Below are positions 1-10,987 of a DNA stretch of 64,000 bases, piece by piece. The notes beneath the pieces are model-generated. The model worked only from the letters and a program-made list of their open reading frames with translations. It searched no databases and was not told where the DNA came from. A program made the position numbers and the translations under genes. The DNA is from Grifola frondosa (taxonomy: Eukaryota; Basidiomycota; Agaricomycetes; Polyporales; Grifolaceae): NCBI GenBank assembly GCA_001683735.1, contig LUGG01000004.1:1612001-1676000 (forward strand), in the 5' to 3' direction. Within the stretch, counting starts at the first letter, position 1, and the number at the start of each line of letters is the position of its first letter.

Positions 1-1
1 G

Positions 2-871
2 AAGAAAAAGACTAATAAAGAAGGACTGCGCGAACACAGGGAGAACCCCTTTGACGATGGGACACTCGGCTACTACCCTTTCATCTCTCTCTTCAACGAA
101 GCGAGGGTCAGACTAAACCCAGGGCCGGACTTCGACTTCCCACCACCGCCGGACATTGATGCTGTTCTGTCAAACTCCTCCGATATGGATATCAAACCCC
201 CTGCGAGCAAGAGGACGTGGCGTCCCATGTGCGAACGCTATCCTGAATTCATAGCCGAACAGAAAGCCATGGACGAGCTTGAGGAGGCTGAGGCTCGGAA
301 GGTTCAAAAGGTATGCTGACTATCTCAGCTCTCAAGCCCTTCCGACCCAATTCACCACCTACAGGTAGTAGATCCAGATCAGGAGAAAGCAGAAGCAGAT
401 AAGGTGGAGCAGCATAGAGCAAAGCGACGTGCCCAGGCGGCTGCTCGGCGAGAAAGAAAAATAGCGCAGAAAGCGAAGGAAGAGGAAGAAGCTAGAGAAA
501 AGAGAAGGAAGCTGGATGAAGAGCAGATCGCACTGGGCAGGGAGGAAGAAGTTCCTATGCAGGTGGATGATGACCGCTTCGGGGCACCAATATCGATGTC
601 TGTTCCTGACACTCCCACCCTCACTGACCTTGCTGTCATGGATGGTGATACGGACCGCGCTCCCTCCCCAGCACCGAGTACGTCGACCGTTGATATCACA
701 ATGCCGGGTTTCACCGACACGAGTGGATATAATACGGAAATCGAGGATGGAGATGGAGAGGTTGTGCTTGAAATGGATAACACAGAAGGGGAGACCGGAA
801 TTGTCAGGACAGATCCAGAGGCATTTGATATCGTTCCAGTGACAGACTCTTTGCCGTGTGCAGGAGAATAA
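2..871 (+). CDS. C-terminal part of an unknown coiled-coil protein (5' partial)
   Basis: The reading frame is open from base 2 to 310, a 54-nt GT-AG intron fills 311-364, and the second exon runs from 365 to the TAA at 869-871. The visible 270 or so residues have a Pro-rich stretch (FDFPPPPDID), then a long Glu/Lys/Arg/Ala-rich helix on both sides of the intron (EQHRAKRRAQAAARRERK) that should form a coiled coil, and an acidic Ser/Thr/Pro-rich tail. The start lies left of the window. I do not recognise the family. The charged helix followed by an acidic tail suggests a scaffold or nuclear protein, but this is only a compositional guess. It converges on the next gene. Confidence 0.7.
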
Positions 872-1150
872 CTTATTTGTCTGTCGTACCCGTAATTGTT
901 CTTATTTGTCGACCCAAATACTCCTATATATGTTGAGATAAGTATCACAATTTGGATCGTGCGACGTCGGTGATGGTATCCGGGAAAAGATTTCCTGCTG
1001 GAATCATAAGCGTAAATCCAATTAAGTTGTGGGAAACACGAAAGCAGCATGAGTCACGACCCCCATGGAGTGGTCACTATTAGGGATAGGATGGATGAAT
1101 TATGCACAAGAAGACTAATTACCAAAGGATATTTAAGGTCACGAATGTCT

Positions 1151-4100
1151 TCATGAAGTCCACTGTGGAGGTGGAGCACGAACAACGTATCTGCCATTGA
1201 AGAATAAAATGAAGTCTCGAATTCGAGAGCTGTATGCTGGCACTTACCCAACGGTTTGTCCATATCCTTTTTCCTTTTCCACACGAATGTCAAACACGAG
1301 GTCACCCGTCATCTGGTCCCAATGCGCACTGCACCAGTTGCGTCTGCCCATGATGTACTTGCTTTTTGGTGCAGTTCCATTCGTATCAGTCTCAAAGATA
1401 GGGATCTAGAAGCAAATCGTCGAAAGAGGACTGCATCGTTGTGAAGAGACGGCTTACCATGCTCTCATCGGTATCGAGATGATGCAGCGTGCGATGTGTC
1501 TTCGTAGCGAGAGTAGATACCATTGTGATGACACCATTTGGGGGGCTGTGCAGATAACAATTTTTGAAAAATTGAGTAGCTGTTTTGACGACAGTGGACT
1601 CACGGTGTGTTAACAATGGCGCCTACCGATCAGAGTCAGACACAAAGTGGCAATCGCACTGAGATCTTTGACTCACTCGAAACAATATTGAGCATGTATC
1701 TGTAGTCCATTGCAGGTGAAATATCTGGTCTGTTTTTGCCCTTCTGAAGCGTCTTGAGGACGCCGACAGCCGCGCAATGGACATCGCCAGATATAAGAGA
1801 TATTCGGGCATGTTTGGCTTTGGCTAGTTGTTGCAATCTCTCAATAAACCAGTTTCGCTCCCGCTGCGTAAGCGGTATGTTAAGCTCATACGAGGATCCT
1901 CCTGTACAATGGTTCATACCTTATGCCCCTTCGCGGTCCAATGGTCATTCTGATCATCCCCGATGATTCGTGAGTATGGATAAGAACTTGTCCTGGACAA
2001 AAGAACAAAAAATCATATCGCTTACGAGGTCATCCAGCAACTCCGCTTCGGCGTTGAACTTATTCACAAAGCCACCCAGCCCCAAGGAACCGGTCCTTCC
2101 TAAAGCCACGAGTGGATTAAGTTTCGAGTCTAGTGCACTCTCCAGAAATACCAGCCGTGGATACGCAACAGGAATACCTGAAAAGTGACATGAGTGCAGA
2201 GAGCATTTTAAATAGACGTTCCAATGCACACCAGTCAAGACCACGATATGTTCCACGCCGGAAGGCAGGGCATGAACGCGGGTGAGGACGGCCTTGTACT
2301 CTTGCTGGCTGCATACCTGATCTTTTTTACGTTCTGCTCTGATAGAGAGAATGTGAAAAAAATTAGTGGCGTAGGACTGCAGACATAATTACCACCCACC
2401 GACAATCAAGCAGGAGTATATAGACATGAGGTCCAAGCCACGACAAGAACGAATGCGAAGGGAATGGAACAAATGGGCCATCGCCGCCAATAATCAAAGA
2501 TTTAAATGGATGTCGTCGATCGTCCTTGCCATCGATTTCCACTACAAAGTTTCTTCAGCTCCCATACAGTTATTAAATTTAGAAAAGCATATTACGGACC
2601 ATTGATAAAGCATTGAAAAAGGAGAAAGAAGAAATAGCCTCGGGAACCAATCCTATGATCAGGCCGAATGGAATGCGTCGAAAGAAGGGTAAAATTGCGA
2701 CTTTGAGCGGCGGTAATGAATAATTTTACATCTTGCGCTCACGTTCCGAATACAGCTGATCTCATGAGGTCATCAGGGTCTGCAATGTACAGTCAATATG
2801 GAGGTTAGAATCCTAGAGAATGGTACTAACAACTTCCGAATCCATCAATCTTCACGTTTGTGGTATTTCATTCAGACTGAATAAATAATACGAGAATGAG
2901 CTTACCAGGTCTGTCGGTCAGAACGGTCAGTTCTGTGTTCTGGAAAACGTTGCAGAACGCTCACCATGATCGTCTATATTCCACAACTTGTGAGTATGAG
3001 GTACCTAAAGAAACGAGAGACCACGACTCACCAAGCATATTTAACATTGGACTATGCATAATGTTAGTCTCAATAGGGGTGATTCTCAGAAAATAGTCCT
3101 CACATAGAGCTGTTCGCTCTCGCAAACGCACCGCTCCGGAATATTTGACAATAATGATTGAAATAGAATCTGTCAATAGCAATGCGCATCTCTCCCGTCA
3201 ACCGGTAGTTCTTCTTCGCGTCTGACTTCGACTGCGTGACCCAGCCCTGTAATTCTGGTTCGCGTATGATCGCGTCACAGTACAATTGATCCCCACCGCC
3301 AATTAAAGCGTGGAACGGTTGCTCTGCATGATGAGAAAGTAGGTCGATCCAAACAGGGTCGAATCCACTTTGGAATCCTGGGCCACGAAAGTCATCGGGA
3401 TTGACTCCCGCGCTAAATCCATTACACTGCAGGATGTTGGGGATGAATCTATATTTAAGTTTCGAGACACTCACAGAATATGCTGCCCAACGCATATTTT
3501 GATTACGAGCAGGGACATAGAATTCCAGCTCTTGACCATGATTTACGCTATACGTGATACTCATTTCATTAGGTCCCAGAGGAATCTCCATCATGAAGCG
3601 CCAAAATGTGAACGCCCTACTCGATTATTGGCTCAGCTCCTAAAATTCAGAGTTCATACGCAGAGCACGCCACAAACGTACCCTCCATTGCTATAATGAA
3701 CATAAATTTCTTGACCTTGGACATACCGCCATTCTTCATTCGGTCCATGATGGTGAATCTCGCCATCAGAACCAGGCATGGCATTTGAAAGAGGGTCAGC
3801 AGGGTGGGGACCAAGGTCAAAGGAATTTGTCTCCTGTCGTCGTCGAGACGCCGTCCTCTTGAGGTTTCCAATAAGTACATTTGGGTCCCATGAGTATGTC
3901 AATATCGGATGGGGATCATACATAGACCCAGCGTCCGCAGCTGTGTGTGCCGCTCAACATAACGCATCAGGGGAAAATAATGATTAAAACACTCACTGAC
4001 AATCATGGCAGCACCGTGCCAGATTCCTTGCTCATCCACAGTGTCATACCGAAGCAATGGACCAGCCATAAACTGCAAATGCGGGTCCATACGCGCCACA

Positions 4101-4377
4101 CGCAAAGCCTGCGAGCGTTCGATGGCACTCATGTTTGAGAGTTGAGACATGGTGTCAGTCCGACTAGCCGTGGTGGAAACGGATATCCGCCCATCAACTT
4201 TGGACCACATCTCATCCTTGGGGGGCAATGGCGGGGTGGTGTCGAACGGCCTGCGGAGGGGTGGGGAGGAGGCAGGTTGAAGCCACCGACGAAAGGCTCC
4301 GCCATAGGACCTATCTGCTCGACGGCTTGGAATTTCCCATCTGGTCCTCTGTGAGGCGTGCTCCACCGCGCATCATC
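1151..4377 (-). CDS. PhoD-like phosphatase domain protein
   Basis: This is a large multi-exon gene read right to left. Recognisable blocks in order are GPLLRYDTVDEQGIWHGAA (about 3975-4040), SYSVNHGQELEF-like residues (3540), a block with CNGFSAGVNPDDFRGPGF (about 3390), ALIGGGDQLYCD (3290), the metal-site-like SGDVHCAAVGVLKTLQKG (1750) and a C-terminus ending APPPQWTS at the TGA at 1151-1153. The last intron is 1191-1247. These blocks match the fungal PhoD-like metallophosphatases, whose substrate is largely uncharacterised. The frame at the right end opens at a possible TAG acceptor (4378-4380), so the initiator exon is not resolved. One frameshift lies in the Pro-rich N-terminus near 4255-4266, where one C seems to be missing from a C run on the coding strand. 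Confidence 0.85.
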
Positions 4378-4794
4378 CTACATACGACACCTCCGTGAGC
4401 ATAAACAAGAATGATAATTCGGAGAACCCGCCTTCCGAGCCTGGCGCCCAGCGTGCCACCCGGGGTTATCCATGGCTATGCGTGCGTGTTGCGTGCAACG
4501 GTAGTAGCAGAGGCCGGTCTACGGTCAGTGAGAGAAGGAGAAAGGTACTGCTACTGAAGAATTGTTCAGCACACAGCAACGTTAAGTTCAAGTTACATCC
4601 GCCGCCGAGGCATGCTGTTCACTCCGAGATCCACTTATCAGATAAACTCAATATCTTTTGCCCGGCAATCGGCCCTAACCTTACCCGCCGGCACAGCCCA
4701 AACCAACTTTTCGATAAGGAGGTAACTTAATAAATCCATTATTATATCCACAGCATCCATTGTTACAGTCCGGAAATTATTAGTCCTTATATAT
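4378..4794. other. Intergenic stretch between PhoD-like gene and CAP
   Basis: This is the upstream side of the PhoD-like gene and the downstream side of CAP. It may hold the short first exon of the PhoD-like gene, since an in-frame ATG with plausible codons exists near 4470 on the minus strand. I could not connect that ATG with a convincing donor. I see no other coding signal or repeat. Confidence 0.4.
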
Positions 4795-6774
4795 CTATCC
4801 AGCATGTTCAACAGCGGCAGTAACCAGCTTGCCATCCACGATCGTCGTTCTGAACATCTCCGGGATGGGGTTCTCGTCGAAGACTCCGTCCTCCTCATTC
4901 TCCACAGGGAGGCTCACATTGATACTGCTGCACTTCGCAGTCGTGATCTCTACCGCGAGACAATCCTTTGAGAGGTAAATCTGGCCGGAGTCCGTCGAGT
5001 CCAGCTGCACCGTCGGAGCCTTGCCGGTGATTTGCAGTGCAAACGATGGAGAATTTGTCACCGAAATCGAAGATATGACAGAGTCTACGAGGACAGAAGT
5101 CTTCACACAGTTGACTGTACTGCCGTGAGCAGGATCGAAGCGCGTTGGGCTCGGCAAGGCTCACCAATTGTAACTGCGTTGACCTTGCCCTTTATGATCA
5201 CAGTCGAGTTCTTGCAACCGTACAAATTCACGGTCTCGCTGATTTGTCCGTTCTCAACGGTTAAAGCGGACTCATTCTCTTGATATTCCTGGTATCAAAT
5301 AAAGTCAGCCTGCAAATTTGACAGTTGCAAAGAAGGCTTACAATGGCCCACTTGTTCCCCTCCAATACGAATTTGGCCGGTTTCTTGCCCATCAATGCCT
5401 GCGGCTTACTCGGTTTAATAGGTCGTTTAGGCGCGGCTGATCCCCATCGTCCGTTAACATCCATTTTAATATTCGGCACGCCCTCTTACCTGAAGACACT
5501 GATGGCGTGCTGGGTACGATTCCGCCAGCCCTCAGCGCGGGATTCTTGTGCGTCATCTCGCTCTTGTCCACTTTGCGCAGACCCTTTGTGACCTCCTCGC
5601 CTCGATTGAGCTCAGCAAACACAGCCGCAACACCACCGGCAGGGGGTGCCGCAGCGGGCGCAGGAGCTGGGGGAGCTGCTGGCGGGGGAGGAGGCGGGGT
5701 GGTGGGGGTGCTCCACCAACAGGTGCGAGGCCTGATGCTGGGGCGGCATTGTACTGGTCAACAGTGATTCCCTACAACGCATTTATTAGTATCACTGTAT
5801 TAGAAATGATACATACTGTACCTTGGGATTCCAAACTAGTCCAGTGGTATGATACTCCATTACGTACTTCTTAAGCTCCTCGAGTAACGAGATATACCCT
5901 TTGACCCATTCTGCATGTTTGGGATCCCTGCAAGAAATGTCTCAGTATTTCGGCGCGATGAATAGAAAATGCACGCGCACTTCTCTTTGAATTCCTTTAT
6001 GACGCGATTCCCGTAAAATAGGGTGGCGTCTTTGATCTCTGCGACATATGGTCCCGGTTTGGGCTCCTGCCAGATATTGAGTTTCTAGCCCGCTTGCCAT
6101 ATGAAATGACTACTTACCACCGCCACCCATCCAACGCAGGTGCCTCCCTCCGCGATAGTCGACAAATGCGAGAACCAATCCCTGTCTTTTCTATTGGCTT
6201 CCTTAGCACGCGAAATCGCCTCAATATCTTTCTGCAGGGGTGCAAGGAGCTTCTCCAACCCGGCCTGGTCAGGCTTATTGCATGATGCAGCAATAAGCAG
6301 TAGAGAACGGAGGTCTCTAAACTCTTGATTTACTAAGCCCACCTGAGACCAAAAAAAAAGGGTCAACATGTGTTGCTCCCAACCACTGGTAAATGACACG
6401 TACCTGCTCTACCACAGACGCGCTGGCAAAGCTTTTGGTCAGCTCGATGAATGGCTTGAGCTTTCCCTCAATAATGGTTTCATCGAAAGCCACGACGCTC
6501 TTAGGATCTTCCGCAATTACTGACACGGGAGGGGCCGCCGGTGCCGCCGGCGGGGGAACAGGTGTAGGCTCGGAGTACGCAGAAGCTGGGGACGGTACAG
6601 CGGTACTCTGCGGCTGGCCTGGAAGATAAGCTGTGGCCATAGATGCCAAATCCTCGAGACGCGAGGTCGTTGCCTCGAGCCTGTATGGGTTGTTATATCT
6701 ATTGCAACGAGACGACCAAGGTACGCGTACCTCTTGATGATTGTGGCCAACGAGTGTAGACCTCCAGACGACAT
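4795..6774 (-). CDS. CAP1: Adenylyl cyclase-associated protein (CAP/Srv2)
   Basis: CAP recycles cofilin-bound actin monomers and links Ras/cAMP signalling to actin. The start MSSGGLHSLATIIKR is followed by an intron and then LEATTSRLEDLASM, the classic CAP N-terminal oligomerisation helix. Next come the helical folded domain (SVVEQ.., DWFSHLSTIAEGGTCVGWV near 6130-6400), a poly-Pro segment (about 5640-5720) that should bind profilin or SH3 proteins, the LRKVDKSEMTHKNPALR motif (WH2-like region, 5560) and the C-terminal beta-helix CARP domain ending VTAAVEHAG. About seven introns of roughly 50-60 nt are visible. One missing C in the poly-Pro tract (about 5694-5706) breaks the frame. The splice between SVSS and APKRPIKPSKPQ is clean. 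Confidence 0.93.
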
Positions 6775-7269
6775 CCTGAGTCTAAGTACGCGATGTTTTC
6801 AAGATGAAAATGGGTATTAGCAAATTCGGGATACAGACGACGGTGAGATTGTAACGTTCTAGTCGCGGTGTCCAGCAGGCTGCGCTCAAGCGTCCATTGA
6901 TCGGCAATAACCGAATATCCATGAATGGAAGGTTTTGCAGTACATACATTAATGAAGTGTCAAGCCAACGGTGAACGACAGCATACGGCCGGAACTTGTA
7001 TTATGTGCTAGAACACATGGTCATAGTACCAAAGACATTCTGATGAAGTTCACGTCGTGTTCTGTCTCCAACGAAATATCATCAATAGTGTTCACTGAAC
7101 ACTATTGATGATATTTCGTTTCGTAGGATGTACCCTTTCCATAGCTATGAAGTAATATATGTCCAATGTGATATTTGCGCCATCGAAAGATGAGCATAAT
7201 GTGTAACGATCGGCGCCAGAACAGGAAAAGGCCGTTAAACCGAACGGCTCGTCCTTCCATCCGTCAAAC
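6775..7269. promoter_or_regulatory. CAP promoter / downstream region of release-factor-like gene
   Basis: This 495-nt gap separates the CAP start from the 3' end of the next minus-strand gene. It must contain the CAP promoter and the neighbour's 3' UTR. The only structured element is the perfect inverted repeat at 7070-7120, listed separately. No coding frame here looks real. Confidence 0.4.
7070..7120. repeat. Perfect 25-bp inverted repeat with a 1-nt centre
   Basis: The arm 7070-7094 begins AACGAAATATCATC. Its exact reverse complement occupies 7096-7120, with a single C at 7095 between them. Pairing stops abruptly at both ends (C at 7069 against T at 7121). The element is AT-rich and lies 150 nt beyond the stop of the release-factor-like gene and about 300 nt upstream of CAP. 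It could form a near-loopless DNA cruciform or an RNA stem in a 3' UTR. A fold-back or template-switch artefact in library or assembly is also possible. Confidence 0.95.
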
Positions 7270-7817
7270 TTAATCGTCTTTATTCCCAGCCTGTTGCCCA
7301 ACCACCTTCTTCTTCGCCTTCTTTTTTCGCCTTCGTGATCTCTCGATTTGCTTGGCCTTGGCCATCTCTTGCTTCGATAGTCCAGGGTTATAAAGAGCAT
7401 CCAACTGCGAATAACATGATGTCTCAGCACGGGAGGCTTGAGCAGAATGATGTGTACTAGACCTTGTCAAGGAGTATCCGTCGAGCCAACTTCCTATTCT
7501 GTTTCAATGAGCGTGTTTCCTGGCATGCTACCCGAAGCCCGGTCGGCTTGTGCAATATCTGAACATTATTCTCGGTTTTATTCACAGATTGTCCACCCGG
7601 TCCACTTCCTGTTGATAACAATATATATTGAGCCGTAAAAACTATGTCGACATGCAGATAACCCAGCACCTCGGACAAAAGATTCTTCGAGGTCCTCCTC
7701 TTTCAACTCAGGAATTGCCCGGTCCTTGTGCGCTTTCTTGAGTTGGGAATAATAGCGAGGCACTTCGAGCTTTGGATCACTTGCGGACACATCGGCACTA
7801 GTTATGATTGGCAGCAC
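7270..7817 (-). CDS. Mitochondrial class-I release-factor-like protein (GGQ domain), probably 3' half of a fused gene
   Basis: The GGQ segment [16 protein letters not shown] is preceded by [11 protein letters not shown] and followed by [20 protein letters not shown] and a basic tail ([12 protein letters not shown]) ending at 7270. This arrangement matches the small mitochondrial GGQ proteins related to yeast Pth4/Rso55 (YLR281C) and human MTRFR. These lack codon-recognition domains and rescue stalled mitoribosomes by peptidyl-tRNA hydrolysis. Introns split VRG/SGPGG and LLDK/LDALY. The first exon here (to 7817) contains no ATG. It starts exactly at a TAG acceptor and continues in frame from the MZM1-like exon across a 53-nt intron, so it may be the second half of a fusion protein. 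Confidence 0.85.
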
Positions 7818-7870
7818 CTAGCTCAGATTTGTAAAGAAAGCGGTGGAGGGGAAGACAGAACAACACTTAC

Positions 7871-8338
7871 TTTACCTCCCTCTTTCTTCGCACTGCGGCT
7901 GGACTCCGCTACAGCTAATTGGATGGAATCGTTCGAGCCAAGCTCAGTATGTTCAGTAATGCGAACCTCTAAGAGAAGTGAGGACGTGAGAATAGTTTGA
8001 ATATGATATCACTCACTCCATTTCTCCTTCTCATCCGAGCTGGCATGATCTACCTTCTGAGCCTGAACGACGTTCTTCCGGAGGACATCTGCAATCTCCC
8101 TCACGAGTGTGACCTTCTCTTGCAGTTGTTTCGGATCAACTTCCCGGCCATATGGAAGGATTTCATTCCGAATCTTCAGACGAAAGGCTGAAGCTGAGAT
8201 TAGCTAGTTTCTCATACGGTACTTGTGGAACGTACCATTCAGCACCAGAGGATCGCCAGCAAAGGTAGATGAGGAGGCCCGCAACACATGACGATAGGCG
8301 GAGCGCGCTGAAGCCAACAGTGACTGCGAACTTGCCAT
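7871..8338 (-). CDS. MZM1: MZM1-like LYR protein (Rieske protein chaperone), probably 5' half of a fused gene
   Basis: MZM1 is a matrix LYR-motif chaperone that stabilises the Rieske Fe-S protein before its insertion into complex III. The start MASSQSLLASARSAYRHVLR carries the LYR-like AYR. Then come FAGDPLVLNAFRLKIRNE, LRKNVVQAQKVDHASS and VRITEHTELGSNDSIQ, the expected order for the family. Introns follow VLN and EKW. The 122 or so residues up to 7871 equal the usual full length of the family. At 7870 there is a GTAAGT donor. Splicing of the 53-nt intron 7818-7870 joins this frame directly to the GGQ protein, while reading through it gives a stop at 7823-7825. Both products may therefore exist. 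Confidence 0.85.
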
Positions 8339-9014
8339 TGTGAATTCTGCTCCTTGGACCTTCTGTGAAGCCTGCGTTGCGTTTGCGACCAAGGGAAATG
8401 TGTCACAAGGTGTCACAGTCATGTGGTCGTTGTGTCTAGCTTCGCGAGATCTGCGCGAGATTGGGCGCAAGACGCGTTCCTTTTTAGGACATTGCTGTCG
8501 AACGAGTCTCACAGAGGGCGTTGTACAAAACGACCACTCCCTTTCAAACCACTGAGAGCGAAAACTAAAAAACTTGTGGAATCCATTGAAAACTCTGTAA
8601 ATATGACTGCATGACACCTTTCTGGGCCGTAACATGAATTGGAAGCGTTGAAATACGTTGAAAAGAGTATATATGTTGGTTTGGGCCACCAGGGACGCTG
8701 CTCTCGTCTGCTCTTGATGCAGATAATATGAACGCCCTCCTTTACCCACAACCACTTCCTCACGACACGATTAATGGTTACAGAGGTCGAGCAGGTAGGC
8801 AATGGTGAGTTCCTGAGATACAGTCTCACGTGACACGCGATTACGGTTTGTTGAATGGTTTGGACGCGCCTCGGAGTCTGAACACCTCTTCAACCCGTAC
8901 CACCACCATCCCCCGCCCCTCTTCCACGCAGTTCCATTCCTCCTCATTTTGTGTCCTCTTCCGCATTTTTATAGCTTCCTATTCCATTCCAACTACCAGC
9001 GAAATCTGTACACA
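8339..9014. promoter_or_regulatory. Divergent promoter region, MZM1-like gene / histone H1
   Basis: The 676-nt gap lies between two genes transcribed away from each other, so it should hold both promoters. A CACGTG core sits near 8827-8832 and pyrimidine-rich sequence (8890-8960) precedes the H1 start. Frames open in this gap show no family resemblance and look accidental. Confidence 0.4.
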
Positions 9015-10326
9015 ATGTCCGCTGCGAAGAAAGCATCGACTACCAAATCGGCCACAACTAAGAAATCCGCTGCGCGTGCAGCCCCGACTCATCCCAGTTG
9101 GATTGATATGATCAAGGTTCGACCAATCCACCCTTATCCACCATGTCCCCTTTGTTGCTGCTTCCGCCGCGACGCGCAGCGACTGCAGCTGGGCGCGGGC
9201 AACGAGTAACCAAAAGGGGTAGGGCGCAGGGTATGCCTGTCGCCGTGCGCCACCTAGTTTCGTCATCAATTTTTGCTGCCTGCCCGTGGCCTCCAATGGT
9301 CGCTACTGCTTATCGCGTGCAATCTATCATCAACTAACTGTGACTGACGACTTTTTTGGGATCGACAGGAATGTATCACTGATCATCCGGATGATGCTCG
9401 CCATGGCGTATCCCGTCCCCAGATCAAGAAGTGCGGACTGAAATCGTAACTTTTGCGGCATTCGCTTATATATTACCATTAGATACGTAGAGGAGAAGTA
9501 TCACCTCGACATTGGCAATGCGCAAATTACTCAACTCAGCAAGGCTATCACCACCGGCGCTGAGAAAGGAGTTTTTGTCCTCCCTAAGGGTCAGTTGTAG
9601 TGGGCAAACTCATGAAGTGTCCGTTCTTGCTCAGACTTTACCGTAGGTCCTTCTGGCCGCGTGAAATTGCCTCCTAAGAACATTCGGCCTGCGGATGCTT
9701 CTGAGACCAAGGAGGTATGTGCCCGTTTTTGACAACTTGTCCTTTGATGAAGTAATGGAACCGTTAGAACAAGCCTGATTCCAAGGTTAAGCCCGCTGCT
9801 CCAAAGCCTGCAAAGGCTGCAGTTACTAAGCCCGCCACCGCTAAGCCCGCGAAATCCGCTGCTGCCAAGCCCAAGGCCGCGCCTGCGAAGTTAACGAAGG
9901 CCGTTGCCCCAAGAAAGCTACCACCACCAAGAAGTCCGCGACAGCTGCTAAGGCGGCACCAGCCAAGAAGGCTGCTCCCGCGGCAAAGTCGGCTGCCGCT
10001 GTAAAGGCCAAAGCTGCTCCCGCTGCTAAGAAAGCGGCGCCTAAGAAGGCCCCCGCTAAAAAAGCGGCTCCTACCAAGAAGGCTACCACCTCGAGCCGGC
10101 GGGATTCTGCCAAGAAGGTCATTCTTCTCCCCTGATAGACATTTCGATTGCTCATTGTTTGACCCAGTCCGTCACGGGAAAGGCAGCTACCCCCAAGGCC
10201 AAATCTACTGCTCGCACCACAGAGCGGAAGTCTGCTGTTAGCGCGCGGAGTGCACGAGTAAGTTTATATCTCGTATCGGATTAATCTTTTACTGATACTA
10301 TCACGTAGGCGGCCAAGAGGTCGTAG
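9015..10326 (+). CDS. Linker histone H1
   Basis: Seven exons fit: 9015-9116, 9369-9430, 9483-9589, 9647-9714, 9768-10117, 10168-10257 and 10309-10326. The N-terminus MSAAKKASTTKSATTKKSA leads into the winged-helix domain (THPSWIDMIKECITDHPDD, then VSRPQIKKYVEEKYHLDI, then ITTGAEKGVFVLPKGPSGR). A long Lys/Ala/Pro-rich tail ends AAKRS. The protein binds linker DNA at the nucleosome entry and exit. Intron 1 (252 nt) is much longer than the others (about 50-57 nt). The tail is broken once at 9907-9910, where CCCC should be CCCCC to keep the Ala-Lys-Pro pattern in frame; downstream the pattern resumes perfectly. That argues for a sequencing indel rather than a dead gene. Confidence 0.93.
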
Positions 10327-10987
10327 ACGCGTGATCACATCTCGCCCGGTCATTGCTATTCCCTTGTCCACTTTTCTCGCCTTGTCTCTCGAACCAACAT
10401 CTTGCCTACGCGTCTTTGTTTCGTCTTGTCACCTCGCCGTGTGCAAACACGTATGCCGTATTCTAGACGGTGGTTCCCTTATGTCCCGGTACTCTCTTAT
10501 TTTACTGTATGATGTACACCTGTGCTTCCCTCTCCCTGGTGGTGTCAGGCCTTGCGGAGTGGGGAATGTGGATATGGATCCAGGACAGATGACGAGCGTG
10601 CGGATTTCAATAAGTTCATCTTCTACCTATTTTTGTTGTAAATTATGAGAAATGAATCTCTCCAGAAGTGACTTTTCTCGAATCCTGACTTGGGAACACG
10701 CAAGGTGTTGAAAAGTCGTACACAACCGCAAGAGTTCCATCCTTTAGATACCGTCCGAAAAGGGCAATAACGCCACAGTGATAGAGTATTTAGCAAGCAA
10801 GTGTGGTGAATACCAACCACCGGCATCACAGCCGAATGACAGGGAAACATTCGATGCGATGCGGTCACTAAACGCATTTGTCAATTGGGTTAGTATAAGC
10901 GCGTAGAATATGGGGATCTTAAAATCTCGGGCCTCTCCGCTTTCATTCTATAAAGTGGTCGGAAGGATTTGTGACATTGTGAAGAGA
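10327..10987. other. H1 3' region and EI24-family gene promoter
   Basis: The two flanking genes are in tandem on the plus strand. The gap should contain the H1 3' UTR and the next promoter. A short minus-strand frame at 10623-10877 has no recognisable content. I see no repeat or RNA gene. Confidence 0.35.

Noticed and set aside
379..1050. 223-codon Ser-rich minus-strand frame
   Set aside because: It is antisense of the charged coiled-coil gene and has no family resemblance.
8204..8829. 183- and 106-codon minus-strand frames upstream of MZM1
   Set aside because: Only the part after the ATG at 8338 is protein-like; the rest lies in the divergent promoter region.
9841..10155. Ala/Phe/Leu-rich minus-strand frame
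   Set aside because: It is antisense of the Lys/Ala-rich H1 tail, a known source of long false frames.
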